A stretch of 64,000 nt of DNA, from assembly GCA_963825415.1 (NCBI GenBank), contig CAWGTD010000006.1, forward strand, positions 963,677 to 1,027,676. The letters run 5' to 3'. This stretch comes from BP-464 sp963825415. GTDB lineage: Bacteria > Actinomycetota > Thermoleophilia > Solirubrobacterales > Solirubrobacteraceae. A program made the translations under genes and the position numbers. This document shows, one piece after another, positions 44,391 through 52,941 of this stretch. The notes under the pieces were generated by a model. It was not told the origin of the DNA, did no database searches, and saw only the letters and a program-made list of their open reading frames with translations. The stretch's first letter is position 1. The number at the start of each line of letters is the position of its first letter.

Positions 44391-46190
44391 GGACGGTCGA
44401 GGACGCGAAGCGCCTGCAACAACCAGCGCCGCCGCCAGAAGGCCCGCCACCCAGCCCAGCGTCAGCGGCCAGTGCAGGTAGTGCCGTGCGGCGGAGCCGG
44501 CGGGCTGCGAGCCGGCGACCTGGGCGCTGCGTAGGCGAAATCCCGGGCCGTGGCGCAGCTCGAGGCGCACGCTCGTCCGGCCGGTCACGCGGAAGGGCAG
44601 CAGGAACGTCCGCCGGCCGATCACGGCGTCGCCGTCGATCCCCTGTTGCGTGACGAGCTGGTCGCCGCCCGCATAGACCGCCAACTGCGCGACCGCGCCT
44701 GACGCGCCCGTCGCCTGCACGTCGAAGGCGGCGCCGTAGAGGCCGGCGGCGACTTCGACGGCCGAGCTGCGCGACAGACCGGAGCCCTCGCCGACCGTCA
44801 GCGGGTAGCTCACCGAGCGCCGCGGATGAAACCGGGCCAGCGGCCAGGCTGGTGCCATCGCATGGACGATCGGCACGCGGGTCGCGGTCTGTGGGCCGGA
44901 CGCGTAGAGGTCGGTCGTGTGCGTCGCGCCCGCCACGACGATGCTCGCGCCGAACGCGGCGAGCGCGACCGCGACCGGGCCCACTCCGCGGACCCGCAGC
45001 GCGACCACCAGCGGGATCGCCGCCAGCAGCGAGACGGCGACCAGGAACCTGCCGGGGAAGGCGAAGCCGATCGTGCTCGGGTCCAACATGACCACGAACA
45101 GGTACGGGAGCGCGACGGCCGCGAGCAGGGCGCCGCGGCGGCGGTCGACCACCAGCAACGCCAGGAAGCCGATCAGGGCGACGAGGTAGGCCGGAGCGAA
45201 CGGCAGCCACCCGGTGCTGGGGCTCAGGACACGCTCGACGAAACCGCCGTACAGCGCCTTGGCGGAGACTCGATCGAGCTGCGTGGCGATGTATCCGCGG
45301 TGCTGCTCGCCGCCGGTGGAACCGCGCTGTGCAGCGGGCGGCTCGGCGGCGGCCGCCGGAGCCGGGTTCGCCGCGGGCTCGGTGTCGCCCTGGCTGAAGA
45401 TCGCCGATGGCAGCGGCGATCCGTACCAGCGGTCGTACTGGAACGCCAGCAGGCCCAGCGAGCCCGCCACCACCGCGAGCCAGAGCGCCACCGGATTCAC
45501 GACCGGCGTCGAGCGGCGATCGAACCAGCAGCGCAGGCCCATCGCCGCGGTCGCGCCGACCACGATCAGCAGGAAGCGCGGGTGCAGCCACGGGAGGAAC
45601 GCGAGGCCGGCCGCCCCCAACAGCCACGAGAGCCGGCGGCGCGGCCCGGCCAGCAGCGCGTCGACAGCCAGCAGCGTGCAGAGCGCCGCCGGGAGCTCGG
45701 GGTAGAGCTGTGGCGCGTAGGCCACAAGCGGCAGCGAGAAGGCGGCCATCCCCCACGCCAGCCAACCGCGCCAGCCCGTGTCGAAGCGGCGCACGATCCG
45801 CAGCAGCAGGGCCGCGGCCAGCGCGGCCAGGAGCACCAGCTCGACCCGCATCCAGATCGTCTTCGTCGTCACCCGCGCCACCGGGGCGAGCAGCAGCGGC
45901 AACCCGACCGAGTGCGACGAGATCAGCCGGCCGCGGTGCATCGACGCGTGCGCCAGCAAGGTCTCGCCCGGCGCGATCGACTCGACCAGGCGCGGATCGA
46001 GGTACTGGTTGTTCAGGTCGCGGTCGCCGTCGCGAGCCAGGCTCGCCGCCTCGATCGCGTAGTGCGGCTCGTCGCCGCCGACCGTGGGCCGCATCAGGTC
46101 CAGCCCCACCCCGTAGACGGCGCATGCGAGCACGAAGCCGATCAGCCCGGCCGGAACGCGCCGACCGGCAAGGAGGCTCGTGCGAGGCAT
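44388..46190 (-). CDS. GT-C-like membrane glycosyltransferase
   Basis: 600 residues from ATG 46190. An early LMRPTVGGDEPHYAIEAASL carries the catalytic Asp-Glu pair on the first external loop, followed by LISSHSVGLPLLLAPV and about ten helices. A periplasmic-side segment with a Pro/Ala-rich stretch (residues near 290-310) and PSTIGFAFPGRFLVAVSLLA precede a beta-rich C-terminal domain. The start is supported by TAGGGT 11 nt upstream, part of a -10 region shared with the divergent GT4 gene. The donor is probably a polyprenyl-P-sugar from one of the GtrB-like enzymes. Confidence 0.78.
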   Translation of the reverse strand: MPRTSLLAGRRVPAGLIGFVLACAVYGVGLDLMRPTVGGDEPHYAIEAASLARDGDRDLNNQYLDPRLVESIAPGETLLAHASMHRGRLISSHSVGLPLLLAPVARVTTKTIWMRVELVLLAALAAALLLRIVRRFDTGWRGWLAWGMAAFSLPLVAYAPQLYPELPAALCTLLAVDALLAGPRRRLSWLLGAAGLAFLPWLHPRFLLIVVGATAAMGLRCWFDRRSTPVVNPVALWLAVVAGSLGLLAFQYDRWYGSPLPSAIFSQGDTEPAANPAPAAAAEPPAAQRGSTGGEQHRGYIATQLDRVSAKALYGGFVERVLSPSTGWLPFAPAYLVALIGFLALLVVDRRRGALLAAVALPYLFVVMLDPSTIGFAFPGRFLVAVSLLAAIPLVVALRVRGVGPVAVALAAFGASIVVAGATHTTDLYASGPQTATRVPIVHAMAPAWPLARFHPRRSVSYPLTVGEGSGLSRSSAVEVAAGLYGAAFDVQATGASGAVAQLAVYAGGDQLVTQQGIDGDAVIGRRTFLLPFRVTGRTSVRLELRHGPGFRLRSAQVAGSQPAGSAARHYLHWPLTLGWVAGLLAAALVVAGASRPRPS

Positions 46191-46201
46191 TCGCGTCGGA
46201 A

Positions 46202-46211
46202 ACCCTAGCCT
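46202..46211. promoter_or_regulatory. Overlapping divergent -10 elements around CTAG
   Basis: ACCCTAGCCT gives TAGCCT on plus (10 nt before GTG 46222) and TAGGGT on minus (11 nt before ATG 46190). The central CTAG is shared. Confidence 0.5.
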
Positions 46212-46221
46212 GCGCCAGCGC

Positions 46222-47368
46222 GTGCGCATCTGCCTGGTCTACGACTGCATCTACCCGCACACCATCGGTGGAGCCGAGCGCTGGTATCGCAACCTCGCCG
46301 AGCGGCTGGCGGCGGCCGGCCACGACGTGACCTACATCACCCGCCGCCAGTGGCCGCGCGGCGCCGGCGCCGAGGTCCCGGGCGTCAACGTCGTGGCCGT
46401 CACCCCGTCCATGAGCCTCTACGCCGGTGGGCGTCGCCGCATCCTGCCCCCGCTGGTCTTCGGCTTCGGCGTGCTGTGGCACCTCCTGCGCCGGGGCCGT
46501 GGCTACGACGTCGTGCACACCGCGGCGTTCCCTTACTTCTCGGTGCTGGCGGCCGCCGCGGTGCGGCGCACCGGGGGCTATTCGCTGGTCGTCGACTGGC
46601 ACGAGGTGTGGACCAGGGCGTACTGGAAGGAGTACCTGGGCTTCGCCAAGGGGTGGGTCGGCTGGGCGGTGCAGCGGCTCTGCCTGTGGGTGCGCCACCG
46701 CCCGTTCTGCTTCGCTCGGATGACCGCGCGCCGTTGTCTGGAGGAGGGGCTGCGCCAGGAGGTCACCGTGCTCGACGGTCTCTACGTGGGCACCCATGAG
46801 CTCAGCGCGGTGCGCGAATCGGTCCCGCTGGTCATGTTCGCGGGCCGCCACATCCCGGAGAAGCGCGTCACCGATCTGGTGCCGGCGATCGCTCGCGCAC
46901 GGCGACGCATCCCCGAGCTGCGCTGCGTGATCTTCGGCGACGGCCCCGAGCGTGCGAAGGTCGCCGAGCTCGTGCACGAGCACGGCCTGGAGGACGTCAT
47001 CGAGCTTCCGGGCTTCGTCGACGCCGAGCGACTCGACGAGACCATGTCGCAATCGCTGTGCATGGTCCTTCCCGTCGCGCCGCGAGGGTTACGGGATGGT
47101 GGTCGTCGAGGCTGCGTCGTGGGGCACGCCGAGCGTCGTGGTCGCCGACCCCGACAACGCGGCCACCGAGCTCGTCGACGACCACGTCAACGGCCTCGTC
47201 GCCGCCAGCTCCTCGCCGGCCGACCTTGCCGACGCGATCGCCCAGGTCCACGAACGGGGGATGGAGCTGCGCCGGTCCACCGCGGCCTGGTTCGAGCGCA
47301 ACGCGCCGCGTGTCGCCCTCTCGCGATCGGCCGACCGGGTCGCCGCGCTGTACGAACACCGGCGGTGA
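46222..47368 (+). CDS. GT4 family glycosyltransferase (1-nt frameshift)
   Basis: About 381 residues after correction, starting at GTG 46222. ICLVYDCIYPHTIGGAERWY is the GT4 N-terminus, with VDWHEVWTRAYWKEYLG in the middle and FAGRHIPEKRVTDLVPAI opening the donor domain. The frame breaks at the CCC of 47071-47073; removing one C restores LPSRREGYGMVVVEAASWG (EX7E donor motif) and the normal C-terminus up to TGA 47368. The corrected stop overlaps the following GTG (GTGA), which supports the correction. Confidence 0.82.
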
Positions 47369-48153
47369 GAGCGACCGTCCTCATCGGGGCCTACGACAGC
47401 GCACGCACGCTGGGTCGCGCCATCGACGGCGCACTGGCCCAGACGGTCTCCGACCTGGAGGTCCTCGTGATCGACGACGGGTCGACCGATGAGTCTCCCG
47501 CGATCGCCGAGGCCTACGAGGACCCCCGCGTGCGGCTGCTCTCGATGGGCGCCAACGTCGGCATCGCGAGTTCGCTCAACGCCGGCCTCGCGGCGGCCGG
47601 CGCGCCGATCGTCGCGATCAACGACGCCGACGACTGGTCGGAACCCCAGCGCCTCGAGCGCCAGCTCGCGCTGCTCGACGAGCGCCCCGACGTCGCGGTC
47701 GTGGGCTGCCGGATGCGCGAGGTCGACCGAACCGGACGCGAGCTGGCCCCGCGGACGACGACCGCCACCGGAGACGTGCGGCGGGCGCTGATGCGCTTCA
47801 ACCCGATCCCGAACACCTCCGCCGCGCTGCGTCGCGACGTCGTGCTCGGCCTCGGCGGCTACGACCCCCGTTACCGCTACGCGACCGAGTACGACCTGTG
47901 GCTGCGGGTGGCCGAGCACCACGGCGTCTGGGCGCTGGCCGACGTGCTCGCGACCCGCGAGATGGGCGGCGAGAACGTGGCCTCGCGCGCCGAGCGCCAC
48001 CAGACCCGCGAGGCGCTGGCGATCCGTATGCGAGCGCTCGCGCGGCGGCGGACGCTGCGCGGAGCCGAGGGGCTGGTGGCGCCGGCGCTCTCGCTCGTGA
48101 CGCCGATGGCGCTCAAACGGGCGCGGCGTCGGCGGCTCGGTCAGGCTCCCTGA
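47365..48153 (+). CDS. GT2 family glycosyltransferase
   Basis: 262 residues. VLIGAYDSARTLGRAIDGAL, LEVLVIDDGSTDESPAIAE, NVGIASSLNAGLAAA and IVAINDADDWSEPQRLERQ (DxD) are all standard for GT2, and GGYDPRYRYATEYDLWLRVA supplies the ED-type base region. It is coupled to the GT4 gene by GTGA. Its last 41 bp overlap the 3' end of the convergent GT4 gene once that gene's frameshift is corrected. Confidence 0.88.
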   Translation: MRATVLIGAYDSARTLGRAIDGALAQTVSDLEVLVIDDGSTDESPAIAEAYEDPRVRLLSMGANVGIASSLNAGLAAAGAPIVAINDADDWSEPQRLERQLALLDERPDVAVVGCRMREVDRTGRELAPRTTTATGDVRRALMRFNPIPNTSAALRRDVVLGLGGYDPRYRYATEYDLWLRVAEHHGVWALADVLATREMGGENVASRAERHQTREALAIRMRALARRRTLRGAEGLVAPALSLVTPMALKRARRRRLGQAP

Positions 48154-49142
48154 CCAGCTCGGCGTAGAGCGCGCCCATCCGCCCGAGGAACTTCTCGACC
48201 GAGAACTCTCTGTGAAGCCCGCTCGCGCGCCGCGCGGCCGAGCCGCTCGCGCTCGGCGGGGTCGGCGGCCAGGCGCACCAGTGCGGCCCGCAGCGCCGCT
48301 TCGTCCCCCGAGGGGACCACGACGCCCGCGTCGCCGACCGCCTCGGGGTTGCCGGGCCCGTCGCTTACAACGCACGGCAGGCCGCCGGCCATCGCCTCCA
48401 GCACGGCGAACGAGAGGCCCTCGTGGCGCGACGGCATCACGAACACGTCGGCGGCGGCCAACAGCCGCTCGGGGTCGTCGCGGAAGCCGAGGACGCGCGC
48501 GCCGGCGGCCGCCAGCTCGTCGTGCTGCGGGCCGGCGCCGGCGACGAGCACCACCGCTCCCGGGACGCCGCGCGCCGCGCGGACCGCCAGCAGCGGCTCC
48601 TTGCGAAGCTCGAGCTGCCCGAGGTACAGCGCGACGAACTCCTCGTCGGCGAGCCCGAGCTCGGCGCGCACCGCTGCGCGATCCACCGGCGGCGGAGGCT
48701 CGACGCCGTTGTGGACCACCTCCAGCCGGCTGGTGCCCAGCCCGGCGAGCTCGTCGCGCTCGGCGGCCGAGGTGCACACGACCACGTCCGCGGCGCGGCA
48801 GGCGGCGGCGAGCCGGCCGCGCACGATCCTCCCGCGCACGCCGCTCGACCGGCGCGAGAAATGCAACCCGTGGGTGGTCCACAGCGACGGCGCGCCGCGC
48901 AGCATCGGCACCGACAGCATCGCCGGGAGGTCGCCGTGGACGTCGACCAGGTCAGCCGTCCGCGCCGCGCGCCGGATGCCGCGCCAGCGCAGCGGGATCG
49001 AGGCCGCGCCCTCCAGCGGCGTCCGGCCGGCAGACAGCGAGACCCGCTCGTGCGTGTAGCCCGGAAGCCGCTCGAGCAGGTCGATGTGGCGCTCGGCGCC
49101 CCCGCCCGGGTGGGGCAGCACGTGCAGGACGTGCGCGCTCAC
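48113..49142 (-). CDS. GT4 family glycosyltransferase (1-nt frameshift near the C-terminus)
   Basis: About 342 residues after correction. HVLHVLPHPGGGAERHIDLL begins the acceptor domain; LWTTHGLHFSRRSSGVRG, LEVVHNGVEPPPP, LYLGQLELRKEPLLAV and PSRHEGLSFAVLEAMAGG (EX7E) follow. The frame breaks at 48205-48213; dropping one base gives SREFSVEKFLGRMGALYAEL, a proper GT4 ending, with TGA at 48113. Without correction the protein ends at 48141 with unrelated residues. GTG 49142 overlaps the AsnB-like stop. Confidence 0.82.
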
Positions 49143-50950
49143 CGGGCGGGCGCTCCGTCGAAGGCGCGCAGCCACAGCTCCAGCGAGAGGGCGCGCCACA
49201 GCCCGGCGGGGTCGCGCCAGCCTCGCCGGGCCGCGTCGGCCTGCAGCGCCGAGCGATCGAGCACGTCGGCCAGGCGGGTGTCGGGTGCGAGCAGCGCATC
49301 GTGAGCGCGCGCGACCATCGCCGGGTGGGCGAGCCACGTCGTCTGCGGCGGCTCGAAGCCGACCTTCTCGCTGCGGTCGAGCACCTCGTCGGGCGCCGCG
49401 CCGCGCAGCGCCCGACGCAGGACGGCCTTGGACTCGCCGCCCGCGACGAGCAGGTCGACGGGGCAGGACCACGCGAACTCGGCCACGCGGCGGTCCAGGT
49501 AGGGCAGGCGCACCTCGCGGGCGTGAGCCATCGAATCGCGGTCGGCGTAGCGCAGCAGCTCGGGCAGGCTCGTCGCGAACGCCTGGCGCAACAGCTCGCG
49601 CCGCAGCGGGTCGCGCGCGCCGGGTGGCGGCGCGGGCTGCTCGCCGCGCCGCGCGCCGGCGCGCGCGGCCTCCGGACCCGCATACGGGCTCGCCTGGTGC
49701 ACGCGGTAGCGCCGCGCCAGTGCGGCAGGGAGGCGCTCGGCGCCGATCGCGCGGATCAGCCCGGCGCGGCGCGGGCCGGCCAGCCCGCGGACGAGCCCGC
49801 CGACGCCCTGTGAGCGCAGTGCCCACCCGTGCAGCACCGGGTAGCCGGCGAACAGCTCGTCGGCGCCCTGCCCGTCGAGCATCACCGTGACCCCGGCCTC
49901 GCGCGCGGCGCGCATCACGCACCACTGCGCGTAGACGCTGGCGCTCGCCGCCGGCTCGTTCTGGTCGCAGACCAGCGCGTCGAGGTCGGAGCTCAACCCC
50001 TCCGCCGTCGGTTCGACGGCGTGATGGGAGACGACGCCCGCCGCCGTGGCCGACGCCGCGGCGTAGCGCCACTCGTCGCGCTCGTAGCCGGGAAAGCGCG
50101 CGGTGAACGCGTGGCGGCGGTGGTCGCCCGCCAGCTGCGCGCTCAGGCCGACGACGCCCGACGAGTCCACGCCGCCGCTCAGCGAAGTGCCCACCGGGAC
50201 GTCGGAGCGCAGCCGCAGGCGGATCGAGTCGGTGAGCAGCTCGCGCAGTTGCTCGGCGGCCGCGTCGATCCCTTCGGCGACGTCGACGCGCTTCGGGGTC
50301 CAGTAGCGGACGAGCTCGGTGCGCCCGTCGCGCCAGCGCAGCAGATGCGCGCCCGGCAGTCGCGAGACGCCGGCGAAGAAGGTGGCGTCCGGCGGCGGCA
50401 TCACGCCGAGCGCCAGGAACGCCTGGGCCGCCTCCCAGTCCGGCGCGCGCAGCGACGGGCCGGCCGCGAGCATCAGCGCCCGCATGTCGCTGGCGAACAC
50501 GAGCCGGTCGCCGACGCGCGCCCACAGCAGCGGCTTCTCGCCGAACGGGTCGACCGCCAGCGTCAGCGAGCGGTCGCGCTCGTCGAAGACCGCCAGCGCG
50601 AACATCGCGTTGATCCGGTCCAGGGCCCCCTCGCCCCACTGGAGCCACGCGTGCAGCAGGACCTCCGTGTCGCCCTCGGTCGTGAAGGTGTGCCCGAGGC
50701 CCTCGAGCTCGGCCCGCAGCTCGCGGTAGTCGTAGACCTCGCCGTTGAACACGATGTGCAGCGGGCCGAGGTGCATCGGCTGCATCGAGCGCTCGTCGAG
50801 GTCGATGATCGCCAGTCGGCGAAACGCCAGCCCGATCCCCTCGGCCACCCACGTCGCGTGGCCGTCGGGCCCGCGCTGCGCCATCGCCGTGGCCATGCGA
50901 TCGAGCACCTCCGGGTCCGGCGCGCCGACGATGCCCGCGATCCCGCACAC
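49139..50950 (-). CDS. Asparagine synthase-like amidotransferase 3
   Basis: 603 residues. GTG 50950 sets Cys2 (CGIAGIVG) as nucleophile; the longer alternative would block it with 15 residues and is excluded because the enzyme needs a free N-terminal Cys. The TAGGCT box is 7 nt upstream of this GTG. AQRGPDGHATW, VFNGEVYDYREL, SGGVDS at 258-263 and LDGQGADELFAGY are present. It is a close paralogue of the protein at 32689. It is followed directly by a GT4 gene, just as the copy at 32689 is preceded by one. Confidence 0.9.
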   Translation of the reverse strand: MCGIAGIVGAPDPEVLDRMATAMAQRGPDGHATWVAEGIGLAFRRLAIIDLDERSMQPMHLGPLHIVFNGEVYDYRELRAELEGLGHTFTTEGDTEVLLHAWLQWGEGALDRINAMFALAVFDERDRSLTLAVDPFGEKPLLWARVGDRLVFASDMRALMLAAGPSLRAPDWEAAQAFLALGVMPPPDATFFAGVSRLPGAHLLRWRDGRTELVRYWTPKRVDVAEGIDAAAEQLRELLTDSIRLRLRSDVPVGTSLSGGVDSSGVVGLSAQLAGDHRRHAFTARFPGYERDEWRYAAASATAAGVVSHHAVEPTAEGLSSDLDALVCDQNEPAASASVYAQWCVMRAAREAGVTVMLDGQGADELFAGYPVLHGWALRSQGVGGLVRGLAGPRRAGLIRAIGAERLPAALARRYRVHQASPYAGPEAARAGARRGEQPAPPPGARDPLRRELLRQAFATSLPELLRYADRDSMAHAREVRLPYLDRRVAEFAWSCPVDLLVAGGESKAVLRRALRGAAPDEVLDRSEKVGFEPPQTTWLAHPAMVARAHDALLAPDTRLADVLDRSALQADAARRGWRDPAGLWRALSLELWLRAFDGAPAR

Positions 50951-50957
50951 GTCGGCG

Positions 50958-50963
50958 AGCCTA
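50958..50963 (-). promoter_or_regulatory. -10 element TAGGCT for AsnB-like gene at 50950
   Basis: TAGGCT is 7 nt before GTG 50950. It independently supports the start predicted from the Cys2 requirement. Confidence 0.6.
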
Positions 50964-51002
50964 GAAGGTCGCCGGCGCGCGTTTGGGCGCTGCACGCCGC
51001 AC

Positions 51003-51008
51003 TAGCCT
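51003..51008 (+). promoter_or_regulatory. -10 element TAGCCT for small membrane protein
   Basis: TAGCCT is 7 nt before ATG 51016. No Shine-Dalgarno is visible. Confidence 0.55.
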
Positions 51009-51015
51009 CCTTCCG

Positions 51016-51195
51016 ATGGCCAAGGAACTCACACGCAACCAGAGGATCAACCGCGGCTACACGCTCGCGCTCGCGGGTGCCGGCTCGGGCGTCGTCGCGG
51101 TCGTGCTGCTGATCGTCTCGGGGTTCGGGCTGTTCCTGTTGTTCGCGGTGATCGCCGCGCTGTGCTTCCTGGGCTTCCGGCGCACCGTCAGCTGA
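51016..51195 (+). CDS. Small two-helix membrane protein
   Basis: 59 residues: a basic N-terminus (MAKELTRNQRINRGYT), then two hydrophobic helices (LALAGAGSGVVAVVLLIVSG and LFLLFAVIAALCFLGF) and a short basic end. The own -10 box and correct topology make it a credible gene despite its size. It is a single-gene unit between two convergent or divergent glycan blocks, and its stop overlaps the GT2 gene at 51188 by 8 bp. Function unknown. Confidence 0.7.
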   Translation: MAKELTRNQRINRGYTLALAGAGSGVVAVVLLIVSGFGLFLLFAVIAALCFLGFRRTVS

Positions 51196-52216
51196 GCCGC
51201 CGGCCGCGGCGAAAGACCGCCGCAGCCGCGCGTGTCATCGAGAGCACGCGCTCGCGTGGCGTGTCGCCTGCGTAGGGCTCGGGGCTGACGATCGCGGCGA
51301 GGCGCTTCATCCCCACGCGCCGGCCGCGCTGGATCGCGCGGCGCTTGCGCCACGTCGCGGGCAGCATCGCCAGCGCCTGGCGCCACGCCTGTAGGTGCGC
51401 GCGCAGCATCCGGTCGCGCACGCTGGCCGCCAGCCACCCGAGGTGGTGCAGCACGATCTTGGGCGAGTGCCGCACGAGCGCCGCGGCCGGGTAGTTCTTG
51501 ATCACGAGCAGCACCTGGTTGCGCCGCTGGAGCTTCTCGAAGAACCGGCGGTCGCGGTCGGTCGTCGCGCCGCCGACATGGAAGACCACCGCGCCCGGCT
51601 CGTAGCGCGCCGTCCAGCCGCGCAGCTGCGCGCGAAAGCCCCAGTCGATGTCCTCGAGGTAGGCGTAGAAGTCCTCGTCGAAGATGCCGACGTCGTCGAA
51701 GGCGGCCATCCGGTACAGCGCGGCGCCGCCGCACGCGCTGAAGACCTCCTCGGGCTCGTCGTACTGGCCCTCGTCGGGCTCGCGCAGGCCGCGCCGCGTG
51801 GCCGCGCTGGACCACATGAACGCGTCGCCGGCGCCGTCGAGCAGCGCGCGGTCGCGCAGGCTGCGCATCTTGCCCGCCGCCGACGCGGCCTCCGGATGGG
51901 CATCGAGCACGGCGACCAGCCGGCGCAGGTAGTCCGGCTCGAGCTCGAGGTCGTTGTTGAGCAGGGCGAGGAACTCGCTGGCGCGCGCCAGGGCGACCGC
52001 GCGGTTGAACGAGTGCGCCACCCCGAGCGTGCCCGGGTTCTCCACCACCTCGACCTGCGGCCACGCCTCGCGCAGCCACGCGGCCGTGCCGTCGGTCGAG
52101 CCGTCGTCGAGCACCACGATCCGCAGCGCGTCGAGGTCCTGCGCGACCAGCGTCGGAAGCATCCGCTCGAGCAGCTCGCGCCCGTCGAGCGTCAGCACAA
52201 CGGCGGTGACCCTCAT
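51188..52216 (-). CDS. GT2 family glycosyltransferase
   Basis: 342 residues, ATG overlapping the methyltransferase stop. TAVVLTLDGRELLERMLPTL, RIVVLDDGSTDGTAAWL, GTLGVAHSFNRAVALA and FLALLNNDLELEPDYLRRL belong to WbbL-like rhamnosyltransferases; FDEDFYAYLEDIDWGFRAQL supplies the ED catalytic region. A C-terminal amphipathic helical region follows. It ends the flippase-GT2-methyltransferase-GT2 operon. Confidence 0.88.
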   Translation of the reverse strand: MRVTAVVLTLDGRELLERMLPTLVAQDLDALRIVVLDDGSTDGTAAWLREAWPQVEVVENPGTLGVAHSFNRAVALARASEFLALLNNDLELEPDYLRRLVAVLDAHPEAASAAGKMRSLRDRALLDGAGDAFMWSSAATRRGLREPDEGQYDEPEEVFSACGGAALYRMAAFDDVGIFDEDFYAYLEDIDWGFRAQLRGWTARYEPGAVVFHVGGATTDRDRRFFEKLQRRNQVLLVIKNYPAAALVRHSPKIVLHHLGWLAASVRDRMLRAHLQAWRQALAMLPATWRKRRAIQRGRRVGMKRLAAIVSPEPYAGDTPRERVLSMTRAAAAVFRRGRRLS

Positions 52217-52941
52217 CGGTCGGCGACCAGCACGGCGCGGTAGCTCGGCTCGCGATCGATGCGGCGCAGCAGCCGGAACAGCAGGCCCGCGGTCGGCGTC
52301 GTGTGGATGCCGGCAGCGCGCGTCCACGGATAGCCCCACTCGACGCTGAACAACAGCTGCTCGAGCTTCCACGCGGGCGCCCACGCGTGGCGGCGCACGC
52401 GCAGCGAGCGCACGAGCGGCGCGAGCACCGCGGCGACGTCGCGCGCCTCGGGGACGCCGTGCTCGAGGTGTTCGACCGCCCACGGGTGGTCGCGGCCGTG
52501 GCGGCGCCGGTAGGCGCTGTTGAGCCACGCGTCCAGGCGCGCGGCCGTCGCGCCGGCCGGGAACGTGGCGACCAGCCTGCCGCCCGGCCGCAGGACGCGC
52601 AGCATCTCCTTGAAGGCGGGCTCGCGCTGATCGGCCGGCAGGTGCTCGACCATCTCCAGGCAGAGCACCACGTCGAACGACGCGTCCTCGAAGGGCAGGT
52701 CGGTGGCCGTGCCTTCGACGCGCCGCAGGCGGTCGTTGGCCAGCTGCGCGGTGCGCTCGAAGGCGCTGTCGACGCCGGTGACCGGATGGTCGAGGAACTC
52801 GGTCACGCCGGCGGAGCCCGAGCCGATCTCGGCGATCTCGAGGTCGTCGCGCCAGACGTCGCGCAGCTCGTCGAGCACAGCGGCATAGCGCCACGCGGGA
52901 TCGATGTTCCACGGGGTGACGTGGAAACGCTCGGGGATCAT
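52213..52941 (-). CDS. SAM-dependent methyltransferase
   Basis: 242 residues. IAEIGSGSAGVTEFLDHPVT is motif I, followed by VTGVDSAFERTAQ and DVVLCLEMVEHLPADQ, with VLRPGGRLVATFP thereafter. ATG 52941 overlaps the preceding stop and also has its own TAGCCT box inside the upstream gene, so it may be transcribed from two promoters. It is likely a sugar methyltransferase in the same pathway as its two GT2 neighbours. Confidence 0.82.
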   Translation of the reverse strand: MIPERFHVTPWNIDPAWRYAAVLDELRDVWRDDLEIAEIGSGSAGVTEFLDHPVTGVDSAFERTAQLANDRLRRVEGTATDLPFEDASFDVVLCLEMVEHLPADQREPAFKEMLRVLRPGGRLVATFPAGATAARLDAWLNSAYRRRHGRDHPWAVEHLEHGVPEARDVAAVLAPLVRSLRVRRHAWAPAWKLEQLLFSVEWGYPWTRAAGIHTTPTAGLLFRLLRRIDREPSYRAVLVADR

